Shown: one piece after another, positions 1-9,300 of the stretch
Layout of the letters: the number at the start of each line of letters is the position of its first letter
How positions within the stretch are numbered: position 1 is the stretch's first letter
Source: a virus
Length of the DNA stretch: 22,442 nt
Direction: 5' to 3' (one strand)
IMG/VR virus record: IMGVR_UViG_3300050821_005531
Location: 1 to 22,442 of that record
The notes under the pieces: generated by a model
What the model saw: the letters and a program-made list of their open reading frames with translations, nothing else
What the model was told of the DNA's origin: nothing
Databases searched by the model: none
Translations under genes and position numbers: made by a program

Positions 1-1218
1 GTAACCACTCTGAATTTGACTCCTACGCAACAGGATGCGGTAGCCGCAGCCATCGCTCCTTACACTCAGTTGACCGTAGCTGATCTTAAGCAATATCGTT
101 CGGTAATCCAAACTTTGGCTGTGCAGCTTTCAAATAGTTTTGGAACGGGTTCGGCTTATTATAACCAAGTATACGGGCTTCCTCCGCCTGCTCCCAGTAC
201 CCAGCCTATAACCTTGGATCAGTATGCTTTGTTACAAAGTTTATATGATGTTATGCAATCGTACGATACTTTGACGGCGACTACCACTATAGACAGCAAT
301 GTTACTCTCAGCAACATGCAATACGTAGCTGGTTTAGCAGCAAATTCCGATATAGAATTCAACATACCAAACAGTAAGATCATGGCCCCTGTTCCTTTTG
401 GACTTACTATAGAGGCCATAGCGCTCAGATATCTTGGTGACGCCCAAAGATGGCTAGAGATAGCTACGTTGAATAACTTACAAGATCCATACATAGACGA
501 AGACGGATTCCAGCTTCCTTTATTGTCTAATGCCAATGGCAGGCAGATTACTGTAGCAGATGCAGCTAATTTATGGCTAGGTCAGACTGTTACTCTGTAT
601 AGTACTACTCAAACTCCCGTATCTAGAACGGTGCTTGCCATACAGCAACTATCATATTCTAGCTATCTGGTTACTCTGGACGGACTGGGCAATCTTGGCA
701 ATTTTACAATAGCAGATAGCGCCTATATCCAGGCTTATCTGCCTGGTACGGTTAACAGCCAACAAAGGATCTATATACCGAGCGCTTTCCCTCCTCCGAA
801 TATAGAAAATATCTTGATGCCTCCGTCAACAACTAGCGATCCTCTAACGGGTATTAGTCTTGTAGATTTGCTTTTAACAGATGCTGGAGATCTGGCAATC
901 AACAATTACGGAGATTTCAGGTTTTCCTATGGATTGACTAATATAGTCCAAGCTTTAAAGATAAAACTTGCAACTGGTACCGGAACCATTATAACTCATC
1001 CCGAATTCGGTCTAGGGATAAGCCCTGGAACCATGATTTCAGACATCAGTGCCGGAGATGTATTTAATACCATTAACTCGCTTATACAGCAAGATAGTCG
1101 TTTTTCTGGTTTAAGCAGCCTTCAGGTGTCTCTGAATGGACCTATAATGGCCATAAGCCTAGGAGTCCAACTAGCTGGACAGAATGGGGTTTTCCCCGTA
1201 AATTTCCAGTTAACCTAA
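1..1218 (+). CDS. Baseplate wedge protein with LysM/gp53-like and gp25-like regions, 5' end outside window
   Basis: The reading frame is open from base 1, and the first available start, a TTG at 16, has no ribosome binding site in the 15 bases before it. I therefore treat the gene as cut by the window edge. Numbering residues from that TTG, about 125-170 (GLTIEAIALRYLGDAQRWLE and following) look like the LysM-type segment of phage baseplate proteins such as T4 gp53. The last 110 residues (about 289-400) have the gp25/W layout: ATGTGTIITHPEFGLGISPG, then a helix with a DSRFSG turn and two closing beta strands. In T4, gp25 joins the wedge to the sheath, so a structural role at the baseplate rim is inferred. 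The next gene, a J-like protein 65 bases downstream, fits this. Fold assignment is fairly confident; the fusion reading is less so. Confidence 0.72.
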   Translation, partial: VTTLNLTPTQQDAVAAAIAPYTQLTVADLKQYRSVIQTLAVQLSNSFGTGSAYYNQVYGLPPPAPSTQPITLDQYALLQSLYDVMQSYDTLTATTTIDSNVTLSNMQYVAGLAANSDIEFNIPNSKIMAPVPFGLTIEAIALRYLGDAQRWLEIATLNNLQDPYIDEDGFQLPLLSNANGRQITVADAANLWLGQTVTLYSTTQTPVSRTVLAIQQLSYSSYLVTLDGLGNLGNFTIADSAYIQAYLPGTVNSQQRIYIPSAFPPPNIENILMPPSTTSDPLTGISLVDLLLTDAGDLAINNYGDFRFSYGLTNIVQALKIKLATGTGTIITHPEFGLGISPGTMISDISAGDVFNTINSLIQQDSRFSGLSSLQVSLNGPIMAISLGVQLAGQNGVFPVNFQLT

Positions 1219-1220
1219 TA

Positions 1221-1253
1221 GTTCTAATGATATAAGTCATTATACGCTAGAAC
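1221..1253. repeat. Nested inverted repeats in the gap before the J-like gene
   Basis: The 65-base gap holds two overlapping perfect inverted repeats. TAATGA (1225-1230) and TCATTA (1237-1242) flank a six-base loop. GTTCTA (1221-1226) and TAGAAC (1248-1253) enclose them. No T-run follows, so it does not look like an intrinsic terminator. The loop region also contains TGATATAAG (1228-1236), one base away from an extended -10 element, so a late promoter or an RNA structure ahead of the J gene is possible. Function unknown. Confidence 0.4.
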
Positions 1254-1273
1254 CCAATCTTTAGGGTAGCAAC

Positions 1274-1277
1274 GGAG
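1274..1277 (+). promoter_or_regulatory. Ribosome binding site deciding a TTG start
   Basis: GGAG lies six bases before the TTG at 1284. An in-frame TAG at 1248-1250 bars any distant upstream start, and the first in-frame ATG is 16 codons further in, inside the conserved N-terminus. Together these fix TTG 1284 as the start of the J-like gene. Confidence 0.7.
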
Positions 1278-1283
1278 TTTAAT

Positions 1284-4200
1284 TTGGCAGATCTTCCAGT
1301 TCCCGAATCATATGAGCAGTTACTTTCTGATATGCTTTCGGCATATGCTGCCAAAGTAGGTATATCGGACTTTAACGTAGGATCAGCTGTTACTTCATTT
1401 TTTGAGGTTGTAGCTCTCTCCACCGCACGAGCTTCCGGAGATGTATTCCAGATCCTTACGGACTTCGATGTCGATAGAGCTACCGGTCAAGCCCTTCAAC
1501 TTTTGGCTCAAGAAAATAACGTAATTCCTCAAGTAGCCCAGATAGCTACGGGTTATATTACTGTAACGGATACTAGTTTTACAAAAATTTCTACTAATGT
1601 CTATGCAGGTACTATACCTCCAAATGTCGGATCTACCTCCATAAACGTAGGCAACGCTACCTTATTTCCAGCTACAGGATCTATCTATATAGGTCGTGGA
1701 ACTCCGGATATCGAAGGCCCTATAGCCTATGCTTCCATAACCCCAACTGGAAATTATTACACCATAAACTTGAGTGCGCCGACTACCAAATATCATAATT
1801 TGGGAGAAACTGTAATCCTTGCACAGGGTGGACTTAGAACTATTCCATTGAATACCGTAGCTCAATCACCTGGCATCGGCTCGACTCCTGCAATCCAATA
1901 CCAGACTACCGTTCTGTCGTCTATCCTTGATGGAGAAACTGTAGTAGCTAGCGTCCCAATAGCAGCTCTTTTACCTGGCGCTAGCGGCAATGTGCCAATT
2001 GGATCTATAAACTCTTTTGCCAGCCCTCCTTTTCCTAGCGCTACAGTTACCAATCCCTTGCCATTATCTAATGGAGCAGACACTGCTACGGATGATCAAT
2101 TACGAGTACAGATCAAAAATGCATTGGCTTCTCAAGGATTAGGAACAGCTACGGCTATTGAAAATGCCGTTATCGGTGCTACTACTACTAATCCTGTAAA
2201 TGATACCATAAGTAGCGCTAACTTAGTTAATAGTGCCACTGGCACATCTGCTACCGTATATATAGATGACGGTACGGGCTATGAGGCCACTTCTACGGGA
2301 GTTGGCCTAGAGTCTATCGTAAATTACGCAATAGGTGGCGAACAATTTTTTCAATTAGCGACAGGTGGAACGCAAGCTCCTGTAGCCAAGGCATTTCTGC
2401 AGTCTACATTGACTTCTCCGTTTGATCTTATAGGTGGCGACACCTTGGCTATCACCGTTGGCGAAACCGTTTATCAACACGTATTCGCAAACACTGATTT
2501 TATCAGCCCTGGTGCGGCTACGTCATATGAAATTACTGCAAGTGTTAATGCCGATAGCACCATAGGCTTCGAAGCTACTACGGCAGGTGGCGGAACCTAT
2601 GTGGTATTTAGAGCTAAAGCCGAAGCACCAGATTCTCTTCAAACTACGTTACCCACAACTTCTGGACGCAATGCGTCAGTATTATTGGGGCTTCCTGCGC
2701 AGCAAATCCAGACCCTGAGACTATATAAAAATAATCTTCCTCTTTCCAAAGATGGAATGGACGCTGTTGTATTCAGCCAAGCACAATCCTTGTGGTCTAA
2801 TACGATTGCCAATGGCGACACATTGATCCTATCTGTTGACGGTACTGCACCCATAACCTATACCATATTGAATTCTGACTTCATAAATACCGGACTCTAT
2901 ACGTCAGTATCCAGCACGAACTCACTAATTTCTTGGGTCGAGGTATTTAACAATAAGCTAACCGGCATTACCGCTGCAGTTTCTGGTGATCAAGTCTCTT
3001 TGACTTCTAACTTAGGCGTTAGCGATAGGGCACAAGTTATAATCAGTCCGTCGTCTACTTTGGTCAGTAAAGCTATGTTTAGCTCTAATTTAGAGTTAAG
3101 CTCTGTAGGGCATACTTCAGATTTTATCCTAGATAGAAATACCGCACAATTCCAATTAGCCGTCCCATTAGTGGCAGGCGATATGCTTGACGCAGGTAGC
3201 GATCAAACAGAAGCAAATGTATCTTCAGCTCTCCTTACGGGATCGACAATTACATTTGCTGCGAATGCACACGTGTGGTTCTTGATAGATGAACCTGGAA
3301 CCATAATAAATACTGGCGTTATCTCCAATACACTTTTAAGTGTTAGCACTCCTTCTACAAATATAATCAGATATACGTCTGCGGTTGCAGGCGCATTCGA
3401 CAATGTAGTCGTAGGCGATTATGTAATAGTATGGAGCGCAGAGCTTCCTACTACGGACCAACTAGAAGGTCGAGTTCATGCATTTACGGGTACGACTTTA
3501 GATATACAAATTACAGCAGCAGAATGGGCAGCTGTAACCCCAGTAACGAACGTAGTATACAATAATGGATTTGTAGTATTGCGAAGCAATTTTGTTCCAC
3601 AGAAATTTGAAGTAGCTGCTGGAGCATATAGCCTAGATGAGATAGTTTTAGCTTTGCAGCCTCAGACTACCAACATAAACTTCAGTGTTCTGAATGAGCA
3701 ATTCTTAATAGCTCAATCTTCCACGATGAATTTGGATGGTTATTTATTGATCGTTACGGCGGATACCGATGGCATATTGATGCAGTGGCCTATCAGCACT
3801 TCTTCTTCAAGCGAAACTTCACAGATAGCATTTTATGATAGCCAAGAGACAGAAGCTGATTTTCCGTTGTTCGTGCATTCTACGATGGCTGGTGATGCCT
3901 ACGCTAATCCCATTGACAGTTACATAACAGCCATAGATCCCACGTATAGTTTCGTAGGAAGAGAGCCCAACGAACTCGTGGCATTCTTACAGCCTTATGG
4001 TTCTATTCCTGATGCGCAACCCTATAATGAGCATGTGCAGGTAGATTCTATCGTTTCTAGTTCCGTAGTAAATATTACAGAGAACCCAGACCTTAGGCGT
4101 TTGCGTTTAGGTGTCAGTGGCGTAAGCCAAGACAGATTCTTCATTGCTAGCCCCTTGAGTTTTGGTTGGGACGATACAGTTGTAGTTATTTTAGATGAGA

Positions 4201-7200
4201 ATCCTGTAAGTGAAGCCTATACAATTCCTCTATATCGAAGAGCAATAACTAATCAAACGTTGTCTAATAACTCTACATCATTTGACGCATACGATGTCGA
4301 TTCTGGAGCTTCTACTCAATTTTCTACATATTTTCCAGGATTCAATTTCGCTAATTTCAAAGCTTTGATGAGAGCCAAGAATGTACTGGCTGCATATTCC
4401 AATCCAGCAAATACTCAGCTTCTATATCGGGCCGCACAGTGGGGTCGCAGTGGCCAACTTGTAACGGTCGCCTATGGCTATCCATCTTCTGCTAATGCTG
4501 GCATAACTAGTTCTGTGCAAGTCGGCACGGTAGTAAATATAGTAATAAACCTTGCTAGCGGCAACACCGTGGCAAGTTCTATAGATTATACCACACAATG
4601 GAACGTTACTATCACGGCCAATGACCCAATTTCTGGCGTAGATCAAGTGACCTATACTTGGAATGGCGTCGGGACAAATCCAGCTTTAAGCTTAACTAGT
4701 GGCGAATATGTCAACATAGGTACGAATACTGGTTTCGCTACGGCCAATACTGGAGTATATAGGATTTCTTCGGTCATTCCTCCTAGCTCTACTTCTTTCA
4801 CTATACAGCAGCCACACGGCGTTGCGGTACCACAAACTAATGTTCCTACCATGTTCAATGGTGCAATAACCTTTTACGATGCCTCTACAACTACGGCTAA
4901 TCAGGTACTCACATATGTGAATGCAAATCTTTCACAATATGTAACGGCAGCTTTGGCTACAGGATCAACTGGAGCTGGTACTATAGTTTTTGCTACCTAT
5001 GAAGATAGCGGTTTTACTACGCCATATGTACAATTGCAAGATGGCATCAACTGGATAGCTTCTAGCAACGTCAGCGGATCTCCTCAATTCACTTTTAAAG
5101 TGCCGCTGACTTTGCCCTCTGTTGGAACATATTACATGTTCAATAATGGAGAAGAAGTAAGGCTAATACCCACTACAATGGATCAAGTCTACAATCTCAT
5201 ATCCATCCTGGCAGTTACGGGATTTACAACTTATGGTGAAGTAGGATTATCTGATAGAGGTAATCAATTAGAACTCTCTACCCAGACCCTGGGCAGCCTT
5301 GGTGCTATTCAGGTAATAGGCGGGTCTGGCAATCAGTATTCTGTGGCCGTATTCGGTTCTGCAGAGAGATTAGATAATACCAACATGCAGATCTCTGCTA
5401 ATAATGTAGCTTCTGCGCCCATGATGAGTGGCCAATGGTTTAAATTGGAAGCCGCTGAAGAACAAGTAAAAGATACCTTATTTGGCAACAATACCAGCAT
5501 CACGACAAGCAATAACACGCCAATTCCTGGCCAAACTCTTGTTACGATGCTTAATCAAACTATCAATCAGCCATATTTTGGCAATCCTAGAAACAACGTA
5601 AGATCACAAGGCGATACGTTTAGGATCGAAAATCAAGGCGAGTTTGCCTGCCTGAGCTGGAATCCAAATACTGGCTCAAGCCCTATGTTTCAGGCTCCGC
5701 TATTTTTCAATGATTCTGGCGGCGGCACGGTAAGTGTTACGGCCATAGTCGGCTCTGCCGATAGCTATCAATACAATATAGCCAGTGGTGTTGCAAACTT
5801 TACAGAACTTTCTATCAATGATCTTATAACGATAAATGTTACGGGCTTTGGCACAAATAACGGCACCTTCTTAGTTACCGGAGTTTCTGCCAACGGCGCT
5901 ATGATTCAAGTATTGAATCCAAATGGCGTACCGCAATCAGCTACCGCGTTCGCATCAGGAAACTTCTCTGCTACTACGGGCGTTTCTGAAGGCGACACTA
6001 TGATCCTTAGTGCTCCGTTCAATGCCCTCAATCGTGGCCAGTTCCGAGTAATCAGGGAATTCAACAATAGTGTTTGGTATGTAAATCCTGATACCGTACA
6101 AGAAGAAGTATCTTTACCATACAATCCAGTTAGTTTGGGTTTTGATACTACTACCGTATTCAATATAACTACGACTAATAACATAATGCATTTGGCATAC
6201 GGCGGTTCTGGAACTGTCCCAACTTTGGGCAATGCTCAAGTTGGAGATATTGTAACCCTTACGGCGCCATTTTCAACAGCGAATCAAGGATCGTTCATGG
6301 TCATCGATTCTGGCAGTAACTATCTAGATGCCATCAATCCTTCTGCAGTCGTTGAATCTGGGGTGTCTGGCATAACAGCTCCTGAATTAGAAGATCATCG
6401 TCCACAGATCCAGTTCTATCCATATGAAGCCACAGTCCCAGGCGATCTTTTAGTGGTAACTGGAAATGTCTTGCCTCTTACCAGCCAAGGATCTTATCCT
6501 GTTTTTCAGGTACTAAATGAAAGTCAGGTAATTGTTACAGGACTTATCGGAAATGCTACGAACGTAAGTTTCAATGGTCAACAAGCCGCCATCTTCGTTC
6601 AAGAAGGCGTGCCATACTCAGGCTATAAACATGTTCTACTAGTATCTTCAGATCCTAATGGTGCTAATTTAAACTCTATCACGTTTGACACCAATGCTCA
6701 GTACGAAAAGATAAATCAAGAGGCTAGCGTAAGCATGACTTCTTTGAATAAGCTGAATTTCAATACCGCATTAGAAACTGGCTTAGATAGTTACAGATAT
6801 AATACCGGACTTATAGCAGAAGCCAACAGGATTATATACGGGGACCCCAGAGATCCCGTTACCTATCCTGGAGTTGGAGCTGCTGGAACGGATATCTTCG
6901 TTCAAGAACCTTTGACTCTTAGAGTCCAAGTTAGTTTAGACATTAGGCTTGCAACTGGTGTTCCGTTTCAACAAACGGCGACTACCGTTAGAAGTAACGT
7001 AAGTGGATTGATCAACTCGAATCCTGTGGGACAATCCATAGGAATAAGCAGCATCATATCAGCAGTGACGTCTATTCCAGGTATCATCTCTGTAGCTATC
7101 AGCAGTCCTCTTTATAACGTTGCCAATGATTTGATCACTGTGGCTCCTAGCGAAAAGACTAGGGTTATAAATCCAACTACAGATATACAGGTCAGTCAGA

Positions 7201-7214
7201 TCGGCAATAGCTAA
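1284..7214 (+). CDS. Giant baseplate J-like protein with repeated beta-rich modules (1976 aa)
   Basis: This is a baseplate J-family protein, the wedge component that in Mu- and P2-like phages links the hub region to the periphery. The N-terminus (PVPESYEQLLSDMLSAYAA, then ATGQALQLLAQENNV) is typical. A J-core segment follows at about 190-350, including GADTATDDQLRVQIKNAL near residue 264 and YIDDGTGYE. The C-terminal 135 residues (from GLIAEANRIIYGDPRDP, ending in beta strands LTLRVQVSLDIRL) are also typical. Usual J proteins are roughly 300-500 residues, so this one carries about 1400 extra residues between core and C-terminus. That part is Ser/Thr/Asn-rich beta sequence built from repeats: GDTL modules near 381-472 and 509-600, and GD-xVxI...NxGxF modules near 709, 1113, 1495, 1564, 1634 and 1716. 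The gene starts at a TTG with a GGAG site and overlaps the next gene by one base (TAATG). The repeats may be a peripheral baseplate extension or fibre-attachment arm (inference). Confidence 0.82.
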   Translation: MADLPVPESYEQLLSDMLSAYAAKVGISDFNVGSAVTSFFEVVALSTARASGDVFQILTDFDVDRATGQALQLLAQENNVIPQVAQIATGYITVTDTSFTKISTNVYAGTIPPNVGSTSINVGNATLFPATGSIYIGRGTPDIEGPIAYASITPTGNYYTINLSAPTTKYHNLGETVILAQGGLRTIPLNTVAQSPGIGSTPAIQYQTTVLSSILDGETVVASVPIAALLPGASGNVPIGSINSFASPPFPSATVTNPLPLSNGADTATDDQLRVQIKNALASQGLGTATAIENAVIGATTTNPVNDTISSANLVNSATGTSATVYIDDGTGYEATSTGVGLESIVNYAIGGEQFFQLATGGTQAPVAKAFLQSTLTSPFDLIGGDTLAITVGETVYQHVFANTDFISPGAATSYEITASVNADSTIGFEATTAGGGTYVVFRAKAEAPDSLQTTLPTTSGRNASVLLGLPAQQIQTLRLYKNNLPLSKDGMDAVVFSQAQSLWSNTIANGDTLILSVDGTAPITYTILNSDFINTGLYTSVSSTNSLISWVEVFNNKLTGITAAVSGDQVSLTSNLGVSDRAQVIISPSSTLVSKAMFSSNLELSSVGHTSDFILDRNTAQFQLAVPLVAGDMLDAGSDQTEANVSSALLTGSTITFAANAHVWFLIDEPGTIINTGVISNTLLSVSTPSTNIIRYTSAVAGAFDNVVVGDYVIVWSAELPTTDQLEGRVHAFTGTTLDIQITAAEWAAVTPVTNVVYNNGFVVLRSNFVPQKFEVAAGAYSLDEIVLALQPQTTNINFSVLNEQFLIAQSSTMNLDGYLLIVTADTDGILMQWPISTSSSSETSQIAFYDSQETEADFPLFVHSTMAGDAYANPIDSYITAIDPTYSFVGREPNELVAFLQPYGSIPDAQPYNEHVQVDSIVSSSVVNITENPDLRRLRLGVSGVSQDRFFIASPLSFGWDDTVVVILDENPVSEAYTIPLYRRAITNQTLSNNSTSFDAYDVDSGASTQFSTYFPGFNFANFKALMRAKNVLAAYSNPANTQLLYRAAQWGRSGQLVTVAYGYPSSANAGITSSVQVGTVVNIVINLASGNTVASSIDYTTQWNVTITANDPISGVDQVTYTWNGVGTNPALSLTSGEYVNIGTNTGFATANTGVYRISSVIPPSSTSFTIQQPHGVAVPQTNVPTMFNGAITFYDASTTTANQVLTYVNANLSQYVTAALATGSTGAGTIVFATYEDSGFTTPYVQLQDGINWIASSNVSGSPQFTFKVPLTLPSVGTYYMFNNGEEVRLIPTTMDQVYNLISILAVTGFTTYGEVGLSDRGNQLELSTQTLGSLGAIQVIGGSGNQYSVAVFGSAERLDNTNMQISANNVASAPMMSGQWFKLEAAEEQVKDTLFGNNTSITTSNNTPIPGQTLVTMLNQTINQPYFGNPRNNVRSQGDTFRIENQGEFACLSWNPNTGSSPMFQAPLFFNDSGGGTVSVTAIVGSADSYQYNIASGVANFTELSINDLITINVTGFGTNNGTFLVTGVSANGAMIQVLNPNGVPQSATAFASGNFSATTGVSEGDTMILSAPFNALNRGQFRVIREFNNSVWYVNPDTVQEEVSLPYNPVSLGFDTTTVFNITTTNNIMHLAYGGSGTVPTLGNAQVGDIVTLTAPFSTANQGSFMVIDSGSNYLDAINPSAVVESGVSGITAPELEDHRPQIQFYPYEATVPGDLLVVTGNVLPLTSQGSYPVFQVLNESQVIVTGLIGNATNVSFNGQQAAIFVQEGVPYSGYKHVLLVSSDPNGANLNSITFDTNAQYEKINQEASVSMTSLNKLNFNTALETGLDSYRYNTGLIAEANRIIYGDPRDPVTYPGVGAAGTDIFVQEPLTLRVQVSLDIRLATGVPFQQTATTVRSNVSGLINSNPVGQSIGISSIISAVTSIPGIISVAISSPLYNVANDLITVAPSEKTRVINPTTDIQVSQIGNS

Positions 7215-9145
7215 TGCCAGTAACAAGCGTAGAACAAGAGTACGTACGTTTAAGGTCGTACTTGAACCCAATTATCCAAGGTCCAAATGTAGACGCCGTG
7301 TTAACGGCATTGGCATCTGGAAGCTCTAGCTATTTGGTTAATAACGTAAATGCTGTAAATGAGAATCTCTACGTGGTTACGGCAGTCGGTACCTATCTAG
7401 ACGCAAGACTTGCCGAATACGGAATAACACGCCCTCCAGCAATCGGTCTAAGCGATCAGATATTCAGTCAAATTGGTATCCAGGTAAGAAACCGCAAGCA
7501 AGTCCGCGATCTGATGAATAAGATCATGGATCTGATCTTTGGCGATCAGTTCACCAAGGCCAGTGATTCATCTACTACCTATGAACCCTATGATCTAGCC
7601 GATGGCGATACTCTCATAGTAAACTTTGATGAAGCCAATACTACTACCATAGTTTTTCATGCTGCACAGTTCCAAAATATAGCTGCTGCAACGGCCCAAG
7701 AAGTAGCTGACGCCATCACAGAATTCCTAAGCAATCTAGGGCTTAGCGGAACTGCCATTTCCAACAACAACGGCAATGGCAATTACGTACAGCTTTTAAG
7801 CGATACCATAGGCCCAGCATCTAGCGTTACGGTAATGGGCGGCTCCGCTCAAAACGTACTGCTGTTCCCATCGCCCGTGGTAGCTGGTGGCAATATGTCT
7901 ACTCAATGGACTTTGAGCCAACAGAACGGTGGGGTTATCAGGTTCACATGGACTGGCGGAGCGAATCCCCAATTGGGTAAAGTTTTACCACAAGACTACG
8001 TAAATATCTATGGCGGAGGTTTTTCCTCTAGCCAAGAAGGCACGTACACTATAATTAATTCAGTAGGTGGAGCTGTAGACTCTTCTTACTTTGACATAGA
8101 GAATATATTTGGCACTACAGGCATCGTCACACAAGGTGCAGATGATGCTGTGTTGTTCTATAATCCTACCAGGAAGATGCTAGCGAGTTCTCCTTTATAT
8201 GCTGCTTTGTATCAAGTACAAGCAAATACCTTGCAGATATTCTTACCTGCCAGTACACAAGTCGTGAGACGGTCAAGAATCGGATCTGCCCACTTGCACT
8301 ATCCGCCTTCTGGAACTTTTACGCTATTTACTAACCCTAGTCCTGGGGACACGTTCTCTATAACCACAATAAATACGCTGATAGCTGGCACAGATTTCGT
8401 CATTGGCGCTACCCCAGATGTTACGACTCTCAATCTAGCTACGGTCATAGAGACTAATATTCCTGGGCTTGTAACTAATGTAAACTTTACTACATCAGTT
8501 CAAGGGACCATCCTGGATGATGGGATATTGAATACGGTCCTTATACAATCAGATAACGCTGCCTTAACCCTTACAATAGCCTATACGGGCTCCCAGGACG
8601 TCGTAGCAAGCGGGCCTATGGGTGACGTAACGTCGCTTGCGCCTAATCAACCTGGGCCTTACATGTATGATACCACTCAGCCTTTTGTGTTGAGTAATGT
8701 GAATACAACATTGACCCAGGAATTAGACGCTACAAAGTCTAAAGTGTTCACGGTAGTTAGTTCCAACGGTTTTCCCAATACTCAAGGATACATACTTTTT
8801 GGTTATGGAACGGAATCACAAGAAGGTCCTGTCCCCTACATAGGCTCACCGTCTGGTGATACGCTTTTAATTAGTCCTGCTTATACTATACAAAACGTAC
8901 ATCCCGTTGGGACAAGTGTTTTCTTGGTGGAGCAGAATGCTCCTGTAACAGTAAGTTCTGATGGGCTTAATTATCCATTTTACATAACCGACATCGTAAG
9001 TGGTCGTATCTATGCGCAAGATCTTATTGAAAGTGTCGCTGCTGCAGGAGTTAACCTAGTGTTTACGATACTTTATCCCTCGGATGTTGGGCTCGGACGA
9101 GCTGGCACAATTTATTCAGAGATAGTCGAAATTTGGGGCGAGTAG
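7214..9145 (+). CDS. J-related baseplate/tail protein lacking the J core (643 aa)
   Basis: The N-terminal 115 residues resemble the start of J-like proteins: a GTYLDARLAEYGITRPPAIG segment where J proteins carry their GxxLDxxAxxxGxxR motif. Several segments match modules of the preceding giant protein. A GDTL module at about 126-222 has AQEVADAITEFL; another sits near 375-466. A module near 239-296 has DYVNIYGGGFSSSQEGTYTI, matching EYVNIGTNTGFATANTGVYR upstream. The segment GYILFGYGTESQEGPVPYIG near 525-545 corresponds to GSIYIGRGTPDIEGPIAYAS near residue 130 of the J protein. I see no J core or J C-terminal domain. Its ATG overlaps the upstream TAA by one base with no obvious Shine-Dalgarno, so translation is probably coupled to the J gene. 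It is likely a wedge partner or spacer of the J protein; no specific name is supportable. Confidence 0.7.
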   Translation: MPVTSVEQEYVRLRSYLNPIIQGPNVDAVLTALASGSSSYLVNNVNAVNENLYVVTAVGTYLDARLAEYGITRPPAIGLSDQIFSQIGIQVRNRKQVRDLMNKIMDLIFGDQFTKASDSSTTYEPYDLADGDTLIVNFDEANTTTIVFHAAQFQNIAAATAQEVADAITEFLSNLGLSGTAISNNNGNGNYVQLLSDTIGPASSVTVMGGSAQNVLLFPSPVVAGGNMSTQWTLSQQNGGVIRFTWTGGANPQLGKVLPQDYVNIYGGGFSSSQEGTYTIINSVGGAVDSSYFDIENIFGTTGIVTQGADDAVLFYNPTRKMLASSPLYAALYQVQANTLQIFLPASTQVVRRSRIGSAHLHYPPSGTFTLFTNPSPGDTFSITTINTLIAGTDFVIGATPDVTTLNLATVIETNIPGLVTNVNFTTSVQGTILDDGILNTVLIQSDNAALTLTIAYTGSQDVVASGPMGDVTSLAPNQPGPYMYDTTQPFVLSNVNTTLTQELDATKSKVFTVVSSNGFPNTQGYILFGYGTESQEGPVPYIGSPSGDTLLISPAYTIQNVHPVGTSVFLVEQNAPVTVSSDGLNYPFYITDIVSGRIYAQDLIESVAAAGVNLVFTILYPSDVGLGRAGTIYSEIVEIWGE

Positions 9146-9147
9146 AA

Positions 9148-9300
9148 ATGGCTAAGCGAGATACCAAAAAAATAGCATGGCATAGTTTAAGAATCCAAGA
9201 ACAAAGTTTGGATAAGATGCCGCACAAATCTGTACGTAAAGCCATTCGAAAAGAACGCCAAGATGCACGTAAAGAAATAAAAGAACAGCAGGAAGAATAA
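9148..9300 (+). CDS. Small charged protein, 50 aa, coupled between two structural genes
   Basis: This short frame begins at an ATG two bases after the upstream TAG and ends in a TAA whose last base is the A of the next ATG (TAATG at 9298-9302). It fills the whole gap between two structural genes, and a GGGG run lies nine bases before its ATG. The product has 24 charged residues in 50 (9 Lys, 6 Arg, 6 Glu, 3 Asp) and one Trp, starts MAKRDTKKIAWHSL and ends in a long predicted helix (VRKAIRKERQDARKEIKEQQ). No membrane segment or Cys. I do not recognise a family. A small scaffold, assembly factor or minor virion protein would fit the position, but that is inference. An overlap at both ends and a proper ribosome site argue against chance. 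Confidence 0.7.
   Translation: MAKRDTKKIAWHSLRIQEQSLDKMPHKSVRKAIRKERQDARKEIKEQQEE

Noticed and set aside
16-18. TTG as the true start of the first gene
   Set aside because: The frame is open to base 1 and no ribosome site fits in the 15 bases before it, so the start is probably outside the window.
5906-6232. A 108-codon minus-strand frame inside the J-like gene
   Set aside because: Fully inside a clear plus-strand structural gene, no plausible ribosome site or domain.
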